From: Oceanirhabdus sp942490885
Lineage (GTDB): Bacteria; Bacillota; Clostridia; Clostridiales; Clostridiaceae
Assembly (NCBI GenBank): GCA_942490885.1
Contig: CALNYT010000002.1
Coordinates: forward strand, 434,001-498,000
Reading direction: 5' to 3'
Length of the DNA: 64,000 bases
The position numbers and the translations under genes were made by a program. The notes beneath the pieces are model-generated. The model had not been told where the DNA came from. It made no database searches and saw nothing but the letters and a program-made list of their open reading frames with translations. This document shows positions 9,405 to 18,434 of the stretch, piece after piece (the stretch's first letter is position 1; each line of letters opens with the position of its first letter).

Positions 9405-11266
9405 ATGTAAGTTACCAAGGGGATAATCCTTTTCTTGAGGCTGGTGAAATAGTAATTAATAAACATGAAGACATAGCGAATCCTCCTATAGTCACAACTA
9501 ATCCCGATGGATCGAAAACATCTACTCCACAACCTTCAACTATTACTGATGAGGAGAGAACAGAGACTTTTGAAGTAACTTTTGAACTGGAATCTATATC
9601 TGTGAGTGGTGATGCTCAAGGCGAGTTTGGTCCTGATGGGGGAGATTTGTTTATTGAGAAAGAAGGTGCAGATTTAAAGCTTAATGGAGAAGGAAAATGG
9701 GGAGAACCACAGTTCCAATTACCTCATCTTGGGGATGGTGAATCTTTTGTGGGGGAACCAACTTTGCCTGATACTCCAAAAGTCCCAACTGGGGAAGGTG
9801 GGGTTTATATGCTGGATTGGACAACGCCTGTGGTAAGGAGTATAAGTTCTACTAAAACTGATGGCCCTATAAATGGATGGACAAATGAAGGTAAGAATAA
9901 TGGCGGTTACAGACTAGACTTTACAGTATATGAAAGCGATTTAAGTGGATACAATGAAACAAAGTTCACACTAAATGATAGCAGCTATTATGGAAGAGAT
10001 GCAAATGGAAATGCTCCATATCAGCAGACTGGGGAGTGGAACACAAATTTAAGATTAAGTGATGGTATATATGATTTGGATATTGATTTAAATGATATAG
10101 CATCCAACACTGACAGTGAGGGTTATGGATTATATAAAATTGACCATACAGATCCAACTATAGAGTTTTCCATGGGTTCAAATGGATTTGATGGGACACT
10201 TACAATAGCTGATAACTTGAGTGGAATATATCAGAGTAATTATAGGTGGTTACAGCATCATGAAGATGAGGTTGGGTTTGATTATAATGAGTATAAATGG
10301 AGGGAGGGAAGGCCAAATACATATACTTATTTTGATTCTGGATATGATCAAATAATTAAAGATAAAGGTACTATAGATATCAATGAAACTACTGTAGATG
10401 GAGATAAGGGAAGCTTTGATTATTCAGTTAGAAAACCTAGAGGTGACCACTGGTATCTACATGTTTGGACAAGGGATAGAGCGGGAAATGTTACAACTAG
10501 AGTATTCAGCAACTATGATGACCCAATAAAGTTAAAGGGGTTAAAGGTGATAGATATAAAAGATTATGCATGGACGCCTCAATTTTGGAATACGAAAGTA
10601 GAACCTAAGAAGCTTAAAGGTAAAAAATTTGGTCCTGATGAAATGCCTATAGATGAAAGAACAAATGGAGGTATACCTGGAATAAATATTTCAAAGGGAT
10701 ATGCTGTGGTATTTGAGATTAAATCAGAATACTTGGATTTTAGAGAGGACACTATAGTAATCAAACCTACTTTCTTTTATTTAAAGGATGGGAAGCGAAT
10801 TCCTTGTGATTTATATTATCAATTGGAAAGAAATCCATTTATAAAATATGGATCTAAAGATGATAAATTTAATGTATATTATACTGATGCATTAAAAGAC
10901 AATGTTACAGGAACTTTTACTAGATTAGAGCTTGAGAAGAATGAAAGACAAGTCAGATCAGAAGAAGAAAATGTATGGAGGTTCAAATACTATATACATT
11001 ACAATACTTACGCAGTAGAGAAAGGAAAGAAGGTATATGCATATCCTACATCAGCACTTAAAGATGGTGAATTCTTGATCCAGTTTGATGTAAAGGCTTA
11101 TAGAAACAATGAAGTAAAACCTCATGACTTTTGGATGAGATATGATTATATTGTAGAGAACTGGGAAAAAGAAGGTGGAAACAAGAAGGCTGAAGAGCCG
11201 GGAGATGTGCTTATATTTGATGAACACAGCATAATTGATGATTATGATGCTGGTGGAGTGCATTAA
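9326..11266 (+). CDS. Second part of the frameshifted secreted protein, Ig-like repeats
   Basis: This frame is open from the G run at 9323-9328 to the stop at 11264-11266. A GTG at 9602 is the first conventional start, but it has no ribosome binding site, so this is better read as the continuation of the upstream frame. Two WTNEG segments (one just after the shift point, one near base 9880) and a DRAGNVTTRVF segment are typical of Ig-like or fibronectin-like surface modules. Pro/Thr-rich linkers (TTNPDGSKTSTPQPSTITD) separate modules. There is no membrane anchor or LPXTG motif at the C terminus. It probably belongs to a secreted adhesin or pilus-associated protein. Confidence 0.55.
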   Translation, partial: GIVFNPKETSWTNEGRESQGKGKYKVNVSYQGDNPFLEAGEIVINKHEDIANPPIVTTNPDGSKTSTPQPSTITDEERTETFEVTFELESISVSGDAQGEFGPDGGDLFIEKEGADLKLNGEGKWGEPQFQLPHLGDGESFVGEPTLPDTPKVPTGEGGVYMLDWTTPVVRSISSTKTDGPINGWTNEGKNNGGYRLDFTVYESDLSGYNETKFTLNDSSYYGRDANGNAPYQQTGEWNTNLRLSDGIYDLDIDLNDIASNTDSEGYGLYKIDHTDPTIEFSMGSNGFDGTLTIADNLSGIYQSNYRWLQHHEDEVGFDYNEYKWREGRPNTYTYFDSGYDQIIKDKGTIDINETTVDGDKGSFDYSVRKPRGDHWYLHVWTRDRAGNVTTRVFSNYDDPIKLKGLKVIDIKDYAWTPQFWNTKVEPKKLKGKKFGPDEMPIDERTNGGIPGINISKGYAVVFEIKSEYLDFREDTIVIKPTFFYLKDGKRIPCDLYYQLERNPFIKYGSKDDKFNVYYTDALKDNVTGTFTRLELEKNERQVRSEEENVWRFKYYIHYNTYAVEKGKKVYAYPTSALKDGEFLIQFDVKAYRNNEVKPHDFWMRYDYIVENWEKEGGNKKAEEPGDVLIFDEHSIIDDYDAGGVH

Positions 11267-11287
11267 AAAGAGGGAGGTATAGAACGG

Positions 11288-12745
11288 ATGAAAAACAAAT
11301 TTACATTAATATTTTTTACAATCATATTCTTATTAATTGGTACCGCAGGAAATGTTTTTGGAGAAGGATTACAGTATACTCTAGTAGGTGGTAAAAACTA
11401 TGTAATTGAAAACAAATCCAATACAACACATAAATTAGATATTGAAATATTAAAATTAGAATATGCAAGCTATGATCAAAATGGAAATTTGTATCAACAA
11501 GGTATAAATCCTAAAGGTAATATATCAATTAAGCCAAAAGGAAAGGTAATTCTTACTATAAATGAAACAACACCAATATATTTTGAATCTAAAAAAGCGT
11601 ATTTAGATGTTGATATGCATCGCTCTAATGATCCGGCTCTATATAAAATAGATTTGGATGAAAATAAGAATTATATATTTAATAATAATAATACAAAAAA
11701 GGATATAACCCTTAATTTTAAAGAGTATACGAATTTATCTTATGTAACTTACTCAAATAATGATGTTGAAGAATATAAAATTAATGAAAGCGTGAAGAGT
11801 TATACACTAAAAAAGAAATCAAAGGTTCAATTACAGGCAAAGGGTTCAATTTATATTGCATATAGTGATTATAAGTCAATAAGCTACGAAACCTCTTCAA
11901 ACAAGATGTTTTATGTTTATGAGCTTAAAGCAGATAAAAACTATAAATTTAAGAATGAAACTTATAATAGTATTGAATTAATTAATGAGTTTATTACTGA
12001 TGATGTGTATAATCAAGAGGAAAATCATTATAAATTGATTAGTTATGATAGTAAAAATAAAACAGAGTATTTTAATGAGTATGCAACTGGAAATGTAAAG
12101 ATAGAGAAAAAAGGTATTATAAGTATAACACCTAATGAAAAGATGATTCTATATGTACCATATGATAGTCGAAATAAAATAAAATATGTAATTGATGATA
12201 TAGTTTTAACAGACACTGAAGTAGTGCTAGCTATAGATGATTCTTATAAATTAACTTTAGTAAATTTTGATAAAGAATTAAATAATAAAGTCATATGGAG
12301 AAGTAGTAATTCTAGTGTGGTAAAAGTTAGCTCAAGTGGATATATTACGGCGCTTAAAGAAGGGGTAGCAGAAATTACTGTAAGTACAAGGGATAATAAA
12401 GCGAAAGCAAAGTGTCTTGTGAATGTACTTAAATCAAATTTAAACAGATTTAAAGAAATAAATCTAGAAAAAAAAGTTGATGAAGATTATATATTCTGCA
12501 TAGATTTTGATAAAAAACTAAGTGTTGAAACATTAATGGAAAAAAATATATATGTAACTGATGAAAAGGATAATTTAATACCAGTTTATATAACTCAAAA
12601 TCTAGGTTATTTGAGAGAAAATAATATTTATGTAATGCCTATAGGAAAGTACAAAAAAGGAAAATATGTTTTATGGATGAAAGACTTAATTACTACTACT
12701 GGAACATATCCTAAGTGGGAAAGAAGAATATTTGAAGTGAAATAA
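11288..12745 (+). CDS. Secreted protein with a Big_2 Ig-like domain
   Basis: 485 residues behind AGAGGGAGGT. Residues 1-26 are a signal peptide (LIFFTIIFLLIGTAGNVFG). The middle is beta-rich and Tyr/Asn-rich with no motif I recognise. Residues of about 305-380 match a group 2 bacterial Ig-like domain: VIWRSSNSSVVKVSSSG, then ITALKEGVAEITVST. The tail (about 390-485) is another beta domain, similar in character to SbsA-type Ig modules. It lies 21 bp downstream of the frameshifted surface protein and probably shares its transcript. It is likely to be surface-associated and non-enzymatic. Confidence 0.65.
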   Translation: MKNKFTLIFFTIIFLLIGTAGNVFGEGLQYTLVGGKNYVIENKSNTTHKLDIEILKLEYASYDQNGNLYQQGINPKGNISIKPKGKVILTINETTPIYFESKKAYLDVDMHRSNDPALYKIDLDENKNYIFNNNNTKKDITLNFKEYTNLSYVTYSNNDVEEYKINESVKSYTLKKKSKVQLQAKGSIYIAYSDYKSISYETSSNKMFYVYELKADKNYKFKNETYNSIELINEFITDDVYNQEENHYKLISYDSKNKTEYFNEYATGNVKIEKKGIISITPNEKMILYVPYDSRNKIKYVIDDIVLTDTEVVLAIDDSYKLTLVNFDKELNNKVIWRSSNSSVVKVSSSGYITALKEGVAEITVSTRDNKAKAKCLVNVLKSNLNRFKEINLEKKVDEDYIFCIDFDKKLSVETLMEKNIYVTDEKDNLIPVYITQNLGYLRENNIYVMPIGKYKKGKYVLWMKDLITTTGTYPKWERRIFEVK

Positions 12746-12824
12746 ACTCACTATATAGTTAAATCCAAAAGAAGAGATTATATGGTTGATTTATAAAAGA
12801 TTAAGAAAGACGAGGAGATTATAT

Positions 12825-13388
12825 ATGAAAAATTTTTCAGCAAAATTTAAGACAATGTTCAACAATGTAACTACAGAGATTGAATCACAGAAAACAATTC
12901 TTGAAAAGAAAGCTTTGATTAAGAAGGAGGAGAAGGAAATACTTGATATATATCAAGTAATTGGAGAGAAGGTTTTTGAGGTATATAAATCAGGAGCAGA
13001 TGTAGGAGAAGCATTTCATGAAGATTGTAAGGTGATTTTAGAGAAATTGGAGAAGATAAATAATCTTCAACAAGAACTTGAACAAGTTAAACTAGAAAAA
13101 GAAGAGACAATTAAGATGAATACTATGAAGTTAGAAGAAGAAAGCAACAATCAAGTTATAGTAGAAGGTGAAATTATTGAAACAAAAGTAATTGCGAAAG
13201 AAAATGAGAATGATGAAGAACAAATTGCAGAAGAAAATTCTGTTGAGACTGATAACCAAAATAATGAAGTAGATAATTCTAAGCAAAAAATTGAGGAAGA
13301 AGAAAGTACTTTCTGTACAAATTGTGGAAATAAGGTTTCAGAGGAAAGTAAATTCTGCAATAAATGTGGAAATAAAGTTAGAGATTAA
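12825..13388 (+). CDS. Zinc-ribbon protein with coiled-coil region
   Basis: The ATG at 12825, behind CGAGGAG, is preferred over an in-frame TTG at 12786. The 187-residue product is Lys/Glu-rich with a predicted coiled coil over its first half, an acidic low-complexity middle, and a C-terminal double zinc ribbon: FCTNCGNKV, then FCNKCGNKV, giving four metal-binding Cys. There is no signal peptide or membrane segment, so it is probably cytoplasmic. Zinc-ribbon domains of this kind are often adaptors; the role here is unknown. Confidence 0.6.
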   Translation: MKNFSAKFKTMFNNVTTEIESQKTILEKKALIKKEEKEILDIYQVIGEKVFEVYKSGADVGEAFHEDCKVILEKLEKINNLQQELEQVKLEKEETIKMNTMKLEEESNNQVIVEGEIIETKVIAKENENDEEQIAEENSVETDNQNNEVDNSKQKIEEEESTFCTNCGNKVSEESKFCNKCGNKVRD

Positions 13389-13416
13389 AATAACATAAAT
13401 ATTGGAGGACAAAAAA

Positions 13417-13767
13417 ATGAATAATACTAGAATAGGAATAAAATCAGGAACAATCGCAGCAATATGTTATCTTTCAGCAATGGTAAATCCATTAATGGCG
13501 GTGATTATTGCTGGAGCAGTATTATATTTAGAGAAGGATGAAAATTTAAGATATAATGTGTTGCAAGCTGTTATAATAGTGTTGTTATTTGGAATATTAT
13601 ATAGGTTAATAGGTTATGTAAAACTACCATTCAACTTAACATATATGGGAATCAAAATCATACAAACAATAGAAGCTGTTATTTTATTATATACTGGATT
13701 AAAATCTAGAAGTGGTAAGAAAGTTGAAATACCATTATTGAGCAATTTAATAGAAGTAAATTGTTAG
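13417..13767 (+). CDS. Small membrane protein, DUF4870-like
   Basis: The ATG at 13417, behind TTGGAGGAC, is preferred over an upstream TTG. The 116-residue product has three hydrophobic segments (about 9-36, 47-63 and 78-95). The segment ENLRYNVLQAVIIVLLFG resembles the conserved region of DUF4870/Tic20-like proteins, where a charged strand precedes a membrane helix. The function is unknown. It is the last gene of the run that began with the Tad-like locus, and a strong terminator follows. Confidence 0.5.
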   Translation: MNNTRIGIKSGTIAAICYLSAMVNPLMAVIIAGAVLYLEKDENLRYNVLQAVIIVLLFGILYRLIGYVKLPFNLTYMGIKIIQTIEAVILLYTGLKSRSGKKVEIPLLSNLIEVNC

Positions 13768-13837
13768 TTTTCAAGTGCATATTATAGGACAAACTAATCA
13801 TACAATGAGTGGCTGTTATTAAACAGTCAGGATACTT

Positions 13838-13868
13838 AAAATCCCATGCTTTTTTAGCATGGGATTTT
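13838..13868 (+). terminator. Strong rho-independent terminator
   Basis: AAAATCCCATGCT pairs perfectly with AGCATGGGATTTT around a TTTTT loop, followed by GTTATTTG. It closes the transcript ending with the DUF4870-like gene. The remaining bases up to 14071 hold no gene; a candidate promoter lies at 14002-14031. Confidence 0.85.
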
Positions 13869-14001
13869 GTTATTTGTATAAAAAATAAATCTAAAAATCA
13901 AGACACATGAAAATACTTTTTCCTTGAGGAAATTAGCTTGTCTCAAAATGGTATTAATCATATTATTCTTGATAAATCTATTTAATCATAATTAGTTAAA
14001 A

Positions 14002-14031
14002 TTGGATTTTTATTGTAAAATATTATATAAT
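14002..14031 (+). promoter_or_regulatory. Candidate promoter for the Ig-domain protein
   Basis: TTGGAT and TATAAT separated by 18 bp, about 40 bp upstream of the start at 14072. The -10 box is consensus and the -35 box is close to consensus. AT-rich DNA gives chance matches, so confidence is modest. Confidence 0.4.
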
Positions 14032-14071
14032 CTCAATATGGATATTTTTTATATTAATGGAGGGATAAGTA

Positions 14072-15181
14072 ATGAAGAAGATTTTAAGAAGTTTATTATT
14101 CATAACATTTATAATGAGCATTATGTTTGTTAATACACTTGCAGAAGAAAATAATGAAGTAACAGTAGTCAAAAGTGATAAGGTATGGACAATAGTTTTT
14201 AATAAGACTGTTTCAGAGGATATGCTAGAAAATATTACTGTAAAAGATTCTGAAGAGAAAATAATAAATGTTTCTTTAGAGATTAAAGACGAAAAAGAAA
14301 TTTTAATATATCCGCCAGAAGGTGAATATCAACCTTCAAAGGAATATACTATATTTATAAATAAGAAAGAGAATGGTTTAAAAGAAGATTATGAAATTAA
14401 ATTCAAGGTTATTTCTGAAATAAAAAGAGTAAGTCAATTATGGGATTATACTTTTCAAGATAATGAGTACGAAGCTCCAAAAGTGGTGGAAGCAATATTA
14501 GAAAATGGTGAGAAAGTTAATGTTCCTGTTGAATGGGATGAAGAAATTGTTACAAATAAGATAGGTGATTTTACTCATGTTGGTAAGGTTAAGGGATTTG
14601 ATAAAAAGGTAAATTTATATTTAGTAGTATTTCCCAAAGTGATTTCAGTTAAAGATTCACATATTAGATTATATATTGGAGATGATTATAGCCTACCAGA
14701 AAAAGTTGAAGTTAAATATCTTGATGGGACAACTGGAATGGAAAGTGTTAATTGGACTAATAATGAATTAGATATTAAGAAAGCTGGAGAATATACTTGT
14801 GAAGGAAAAATTCAAGGGTATGATAAATTGATTACAGCAAATGTGATAGTTGAATCAAACTTTTTAATATCCCATACTTATCCAAGTGAAAATGAAGAAA
14901 TTCAAAAATTAAAGTTTGGATATATGGATATAGTGTTCTCAAAAGACACAATTAGAAGTTATGATGTAGATAAAATAATTTTAAAGGATCAAAATGGTGT
15001 TAGAATTAGAATAAAAAAGACTCAACCAGGAGTAACTGCTAAAAATAATTTTTTAATTATACCAAATAGACATTTAGATTCTAATACTCAGTATACATTA
15101 TTTGTTCCAAATGGATTAATAAAATCAGCAGATGGAGAGGTATATCAAAAGGATATAGAAATAAAATTTAAAACAAAATAA
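14072..15181 (+). CDS. Secreted protein with four Ig-like domains (Big_5, Big_4 x2, Big_5)
   Basis: 369 residues behind ATGGAGGGA. Residues 1-25 form a signal peptide. Residues of about 33-112 and 275-369 fit SbsA-type Ig-like domains (WTIVFNKTVSEDMLENITV; DIVFSKDTIRSYDVDKI). Between them are two Big_4-like modules, recognisable by VPVEWDEE...GDFTHVGKVKGF and SVNWTNNELDIKKAGEYTCEGKI. Nothing in it looks enzymatic. It is a surface protein related in domain type to those encoded just upstream, but it has its own promoter and terminator. Confidence 0.7.
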   Translation: MKKILRSLLFITFIMSIMFVNTLAEENNEVTVVKSDKVWTIVFNKTVSEDMLENITVKDSEEKIINVSLEIKDEKEILIYPPEGEYQPSKEYTIFINKKENGLKEDYEIKFKVISEIKRVSQLWDYTFQDNEYEAPKVVEAILENGEKVNVPVEWDEEIVTNKIGDFTHVGKVKGFDKKVNLYLVVFPKVISVKDSHIRLYIGDDYSLPEKVEVKYLDGTTGMESVNWTNNELDIKKAGEYTCEGKIQGYDKLITANVIVESNFLISHTYPSENEEIQKLKFGYMDIVFSKDTIRSYDVDKIILKDQNGVRIRIKKTQPGVTAKNNFLIIPNRHLDSNTQYTLFVPNGLIKSADGEVYQKDIEIKFKTK

Positions 15182-15187
15182 TAGATT

Positions 15188-15215
15188 AAAACCGAGGAAT
15201 AGAAACCTCGGTTTT
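15188..15215 (+). terminator. Rho-independent terminator
   Basis: AAAACCGAGG pairs perfectly with CCTCGGTTTT across an eight-base loop, followed by GTTTTG, seven bases after the stop of the Ig-domain gene. Confidence 0.85.
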
Positions 15216-15336
15216 GTTTTGTAAAATAATTTACTATACGCTGTTATAGTGAAATTGATAGAAGATTATTTCAATTGGCGAAATTCAGTACCCTTTATGT
15301 GATATAATTGCTTTATCATGATAAGGGAGGGGCTAA

Positions 15337-16053
15337 ATGAATAGAGTAGATGAGTTTATTCAAACATATAATGAACTAGATAAAGAAGTAAAAAAGGTCT
15401 TAAAAGTAGATACGTATATGTCTCATGTGAAAGCTTTAGATATCTTAGCAAAGAAAAGCGATTTAATATCTAGAAATTTAGATATTTTAAAGCAATATGC
15501 TAGGCTAAGAAATTGTATAGTTCATGATACTGTTTCTGGAACACAAGAACCAATAGCGATTCCTTTACAAGAAGTTGTGGAGAGATATAAAAATATTTTA
15601 AACAGATTTAAGAATCCTTTAACTGTACATGACATATGTACTCATAGATCAAAACTATTAGTAGCATCGCCAAACAGTTTAGTAATAGATGTTATGGAAG
15701 CTATGGAAAACTTACTTATATCTAGAGTTCCTATTATTGAAAAGGAGAATGTTATTGGATTATTTAATGGAAATGTACTAATTTATTATTTAGCCAGCAC
15801 AAAAAAATGTTTAATATCAAATAGTACTGTTATGAGTGAGTTAAAAGATTTTACAAACTTAGAGTGCCATAGAAAAGAGCAATTTGATTTTGTAGATAAA
15901 ACATTGAATATATATGATGCACAAAAATATTTTAAGAAAAGAAATAAAAATAATCATAAGTTAGTAGCATTATTTATAACTTCAGATGGTACTAGAAAAG
16001 GTAAACTTCTAGGCGTATTAACAGAATGGGATTTGTATAATAAGATAGATTGA
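15337..16053 (+). CDS. CBS-domain protein
   Basis: 238 residues behind AAGGGAGGGG. The N-terminal 95 residues are helical (YARLRNCIVHD resembles a small helical domain). From about residue 98 there is a CBS pair: VHDICTHRSKLLVASPNSLVIDVM begins the first motif, SRVPIIEKENVIGLF is the typical CBS strand, and LLGVLTEWDLYNKI closes the second. CBS pairs bind adenosyl nucleotides and act as regulatory modules; no effector domain is attached, so the partner is unknown. It stands alone, with the remnant region at 16049-16472 after it. Confidence 0.65.
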   Translation: MNRVDEFIQTYNELDKEVKKVLKVDTYMSHVKALDILAKKSDLISRNLDILKQYARLRNCIVHDTVSGTQEPIAIPLQEVVERYKNILNRFKNPLTVHDICTHRSKLLVASPNSLVIDVMEAMENLLISRVPIIEKENVIGLFNGNVLIYYLASTKKCLISNSTVMSELKDFTNLECHRKEQFDFVDKTLNIYDAQKYFKKRNKNNHKLVALFITSDGTRKGKLLGVLTEWDLYNKID

Positions 16054-16180
16054 TTATGTTGGATTTAATGGAACCTTTGCATGGAAATGTGATGTGCATT
16101 ATGTATTGCCAGGAACCCTATATTTAATTAATGAATATGAAAAGCATATAAGAGAGATACTATCTCTGGAGGGTAAATAA
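16049..16180 (+). pseudogene. Orphan C-terminal coding remnant
   Basis: A frame of about 43 codons overlapping the CBS gene stop reads as protein-like sequence (FAWKCDVHYVLPGTLYL, then EYEKHIREILSLEGK) but has no start codon or ribosome binding site. It looks like the tail of a deleted gene. I do not recognise the parent family. Confidence 0.35.
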
Positions 16181-16336
16181 TATTGCTTGTTGTACAAGCT
16201 TTGAGAAGCGTTATAACCAAATTAGTACAACTGAGTAGAAATAGTATTTCCTAAAGTTCATGAATATCTAATTTATTGTATGTTGATGTAAAGTATTGTA
16301 AAATATAAATAAAAATATAAAAACGGGGTGAAAAAC

Positions 16337-16363
16337 ATGAAAAAGGAATTCGATCAATTGTAA
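16337..16363 (+). promoter_or_regulatory. Possible leader peptide ORF
   Basis: ATG with a good ribosome binding site (GGGGTGA) encodes MKKEFDQL and stops. An imperfect hairpin follows at 16381-16420, and the ABC exporter starts at 16473. The arrangement resembles leader-peptide attenuators upstream of some resistance and transport genes. It rests on layout alone. Confidence 0.3.
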
Positions 16364-16380
16364 GTATGACCTATAAGTAA

Positions 16381-16420
16381 GAGGGTTGGTGTTTTTCTAT
16401 ATAGAATCCGACCTCCTCCC
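16381..16420 (+). promoter_or_regulatory. Hairpin upstream of ABC exporter
   Basis: GGTTGG (16384-16389) pairs with CCGACC (16408-16413, one G-U), with further partial pairing of flanking GAG and CTC. No U tract follows, so it is not a plain terminator. It may act together with the short leader ORF to control the downstream exporter. The rest of 16181-16472 shows nothing else I can support. Confidence 0.3.
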
Positions 16421-16472
16421 TAAATAGTTTTATGTATATATTGCAAAAAAACTTATTTTAGGAGGAATAACA

Positions 16473-18233
16473 ATGATATATTTATTTAAAAAAGCATGGA
16501 AATATTCTGGACAAGATCGTTGGAAAGTGATTGTGTTTTATATATTGCATTCTATTTCATATGGTGGGGAATTACTACAGCCTTATGCTTTTGCAAAAGC
16601 AATTAACTCACTTCAAATTAATGGAGTTGAACATCTAGCACCAACTTTAAGATGGTTGGGGGTATATTTAATAGGGTTCTTTATTTTTCAGATTTTTCAT
16701 CATACTGCACGATACTTTGAAATGACAACTGCATATAGAAACCAACAGAGATTTATTAATGATATGTATAGTAAGGTTTATAATTTGCCAATGAGATGGC
16801 ATACTGATCATCACTCAGGGGAAGTTGTAAACCGAATTAATACTGCAGGCCAAGCGATAAGAAACTTTGGGTTTGTTCAGTATCAATATCTTGGTAGTTT
16901 TCTTTTATCTTTAGGTCCTATGATTGTATTGACTATTATTTCGTGGAAGATTTCTGCTATATGCTTGATTCTAACAGCAGTAAATCTAGCAGTAGTTCAA
17001 AAAATGAATAAAGCAATACATCCAATATTGGAAAAGCAGAATGAACATTCCCATGCATACGCAGCAAGACTTATAGACTTCGTGGGTAATATAAGAACTA
17101 TTATATCTCTTAGATTAAAAAAAGAGACCAGTGAGGAACTAGATAAAAAGTTTAATGGATATTATAAAGAACATATGAATGAGTTTTGGATTAATCAACC
17201 TAGATGCTTCATAATTGGATTAGGTGGAATTATAACTGAATTCACAATAATATTATACTACTTATGGGCTTGTAGGACATCTGGTGAAATTATTTTGATT
17301 GGTACTTTCATATTAATCATTAATTATTTTAAGCAAATGCGTGATGCTTTTTTTGAAATCACAAGTAATTTCTATGAAACTCTACATTGGAAAGCTGCTA
17401 TTAAATCAGTAAATCCCATATTACAAGCTTCTAATCAGTATGAGCAGGATACAAGTAAAGAATGCATTAGTTTATGGAATGAAATTTCAATAAGAAATCT
17501 AAATTTCAAGTATGACAAGGAAAAAGATACTCTTAAAAACATTGATATTGACATTAATAAAAAAAGTAAAATAGCTATAGTAGGTTTTAGCGGTTGTGGA
17601 AAGAGTACACTTATAAATACCCTTGCTGGACTTTATGATCCTGACGAAGTTAAGGTATTTATTGATGGAAAGGAACATTCCAAGTTAAATGTATTAACAA
17701 ATACAGCAATGTTAGCACCACAGGAAGTTGAAATCTTTGAAAATACCTTAGAGTATAATATAACATTCGGTCTAGATGCAGAGAAAGAAGAACTTGAAAA
17801 AGTAATAAGTACTGCTCGTTTAGATGAAGTAGTGGAGCAATTACCTAAGGGTATTAAAACTGACATTAGAGAGAAAGGTGTAAATTTATCTGGTGGTGAG
17901 AAGCAAAGACTTGCTTTAGCTAGAGCATTATTCTTTTCAAAGGGAAAGAATATGTTACTTCTAGATGAAGTTACAAGTAATGTGGATGCATTCAATGAGA
18001 GAGTTATCTTTGAGGAGATTTTTAAGAATTATAATGATAGTTGTGTGATTTGTACAATTCATCGTCTGCATTTATTGGATATGTTCGATACGGTTATAGT
18101 AATGGATAATGGTCGTATCATTCAGAAAGGAAACTTCTTCAAGTTGATTAAAACAGAGGGGTATTTTAAGAAACTGTGGGAGAGGTATTTGACTAAAGAT
18201 ATGGATTATGAAGATGAACTACCTTATATTTAA
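16473..18233 (+). CDS. ABC exporter, fused membrane and ATPase domains
   Basis: 586-residue half-transporter that would work as a dimer in the membrane. Residues 1-310 carry about six membrane segments of an ABC type-1 exporter. The ATPase domain has Walker A GFSGCGKST, signature LSGGEKQR, Walker B NMLLLDEVTSNVD and an H-loop in TIHRLH. The start is ATG behind AGGAGG. It resembles multidrug or peptide exporters; the substrate cannot be told. It is monocistronic and ends directly in a palindromic repeat. A leader ORF and hairpin upstream suggest inducible expression. Confidence 0.85.
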   Translation: MIYLFKKAWKYSGQDRWKVIVFYILHSISYGGELLQPYAFAKAINSLQINGVEHLAPTLRWLGVYLIGFFIFQIFHHTARYFEMTTAYRNQQRFINDMYSKVYNLPMRWHTDHHSGEVVNRINTAGQAIRNFGFVQYQYLGSFLLSLGPMIVLTIISWKISAICLILTAVNLAVVQKMNKAIHPILEKQNEHSHAYAARLIDFVGNIRTIISLRLKKETSEELDKKFNGYYKEHMNEFWINQPRCFIIGLGGIITEFTIILYYLWACRTSGEIILIGTFILIINYFKQMRDAFFEITSNFYETLHWKAAIKSVNPILQASNQYEQDTSKECISLWNEISIRNLNFKYDKEKDTLKNIDIDINKKSKIAIVGFSGCGKSTLINTLAGLYDPDEVKVFIDGKEHSKLNVLTNTAMLAPQEVEIFENTLEYNITFGLDAEKEELEKVISTARLDEVVEQLPKGIKTDIREKGVNLSGGEKQRLALARALFFSKGKNMLLLDEVTSNVDAFNERVIFEEIFKNYNDSCVICTIHRLHLLDMFDTVIVMDNGRIIQKGNFFKLIKTEGYFKKLWERYLTKDMDYEDELPYI

Positions 18234-18286
18234 AAGGGGACGGTTCATTAAAACTATTAAAGTTTTAATGAACCGTCCCCTTTTAA
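18230..18286 (+). repeat. REP-like palindrome, copy 1
   Basis: Perfect 26-bp inverted repeat with a five-base loop, built on TTAAAAGGGGACGGTTC. The left arm covers the ABC exporter stop codon. It lies between convergent genes and could also terminate both. Member of the ten-copy family described under the RAYT. Confidence 0.9.
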
Positions 18287-18388
18287 GTAGATTACATGAG
18301 TGAACCATTGGAGGGGAAATTACTATTAGAAAATACTTTAATTTTGAGAGTATAGAAACGGTTATTTAAAAGATTATTAGGAAAATAT

Positions 18389-18416
18389 AATGACTGACAT
18401 AAGCATGTCAGTCATT
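18389..18416. terminator. Terminator hairpin between convergent genes
   Basis: AATGACTGACAT pairs perfectly with ATGTCAGTCATT around a four-base loop. It lies just beyond the 3' end of the minus-strand truA-like gene and probably serves it. Confidence 0.65.
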
Positions 18417-18434
18417 GTTTAATTTATTAATATA

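Noticed and set aside
9602..11266. Independent gene starting at GTG 9602
   Set aside because: No ribosome binding site, no signal peptide, and the same frame is open and protein-like for about 270 bp upstream to the G run.
17633..17995. Antisense frame of 120 codons in the ABC exporter
   Set aside because: Shadow of the ATPase domain; no ribosome binding site and Ser/Phe-rich composition.
18230..18286. Palindromes as plain terminators only
   Set aside because: Ten near-identical long arms with conserved GACGGTTC and a matching RAYT make a repeat family the better explanation, although termination may be a secondary effect.
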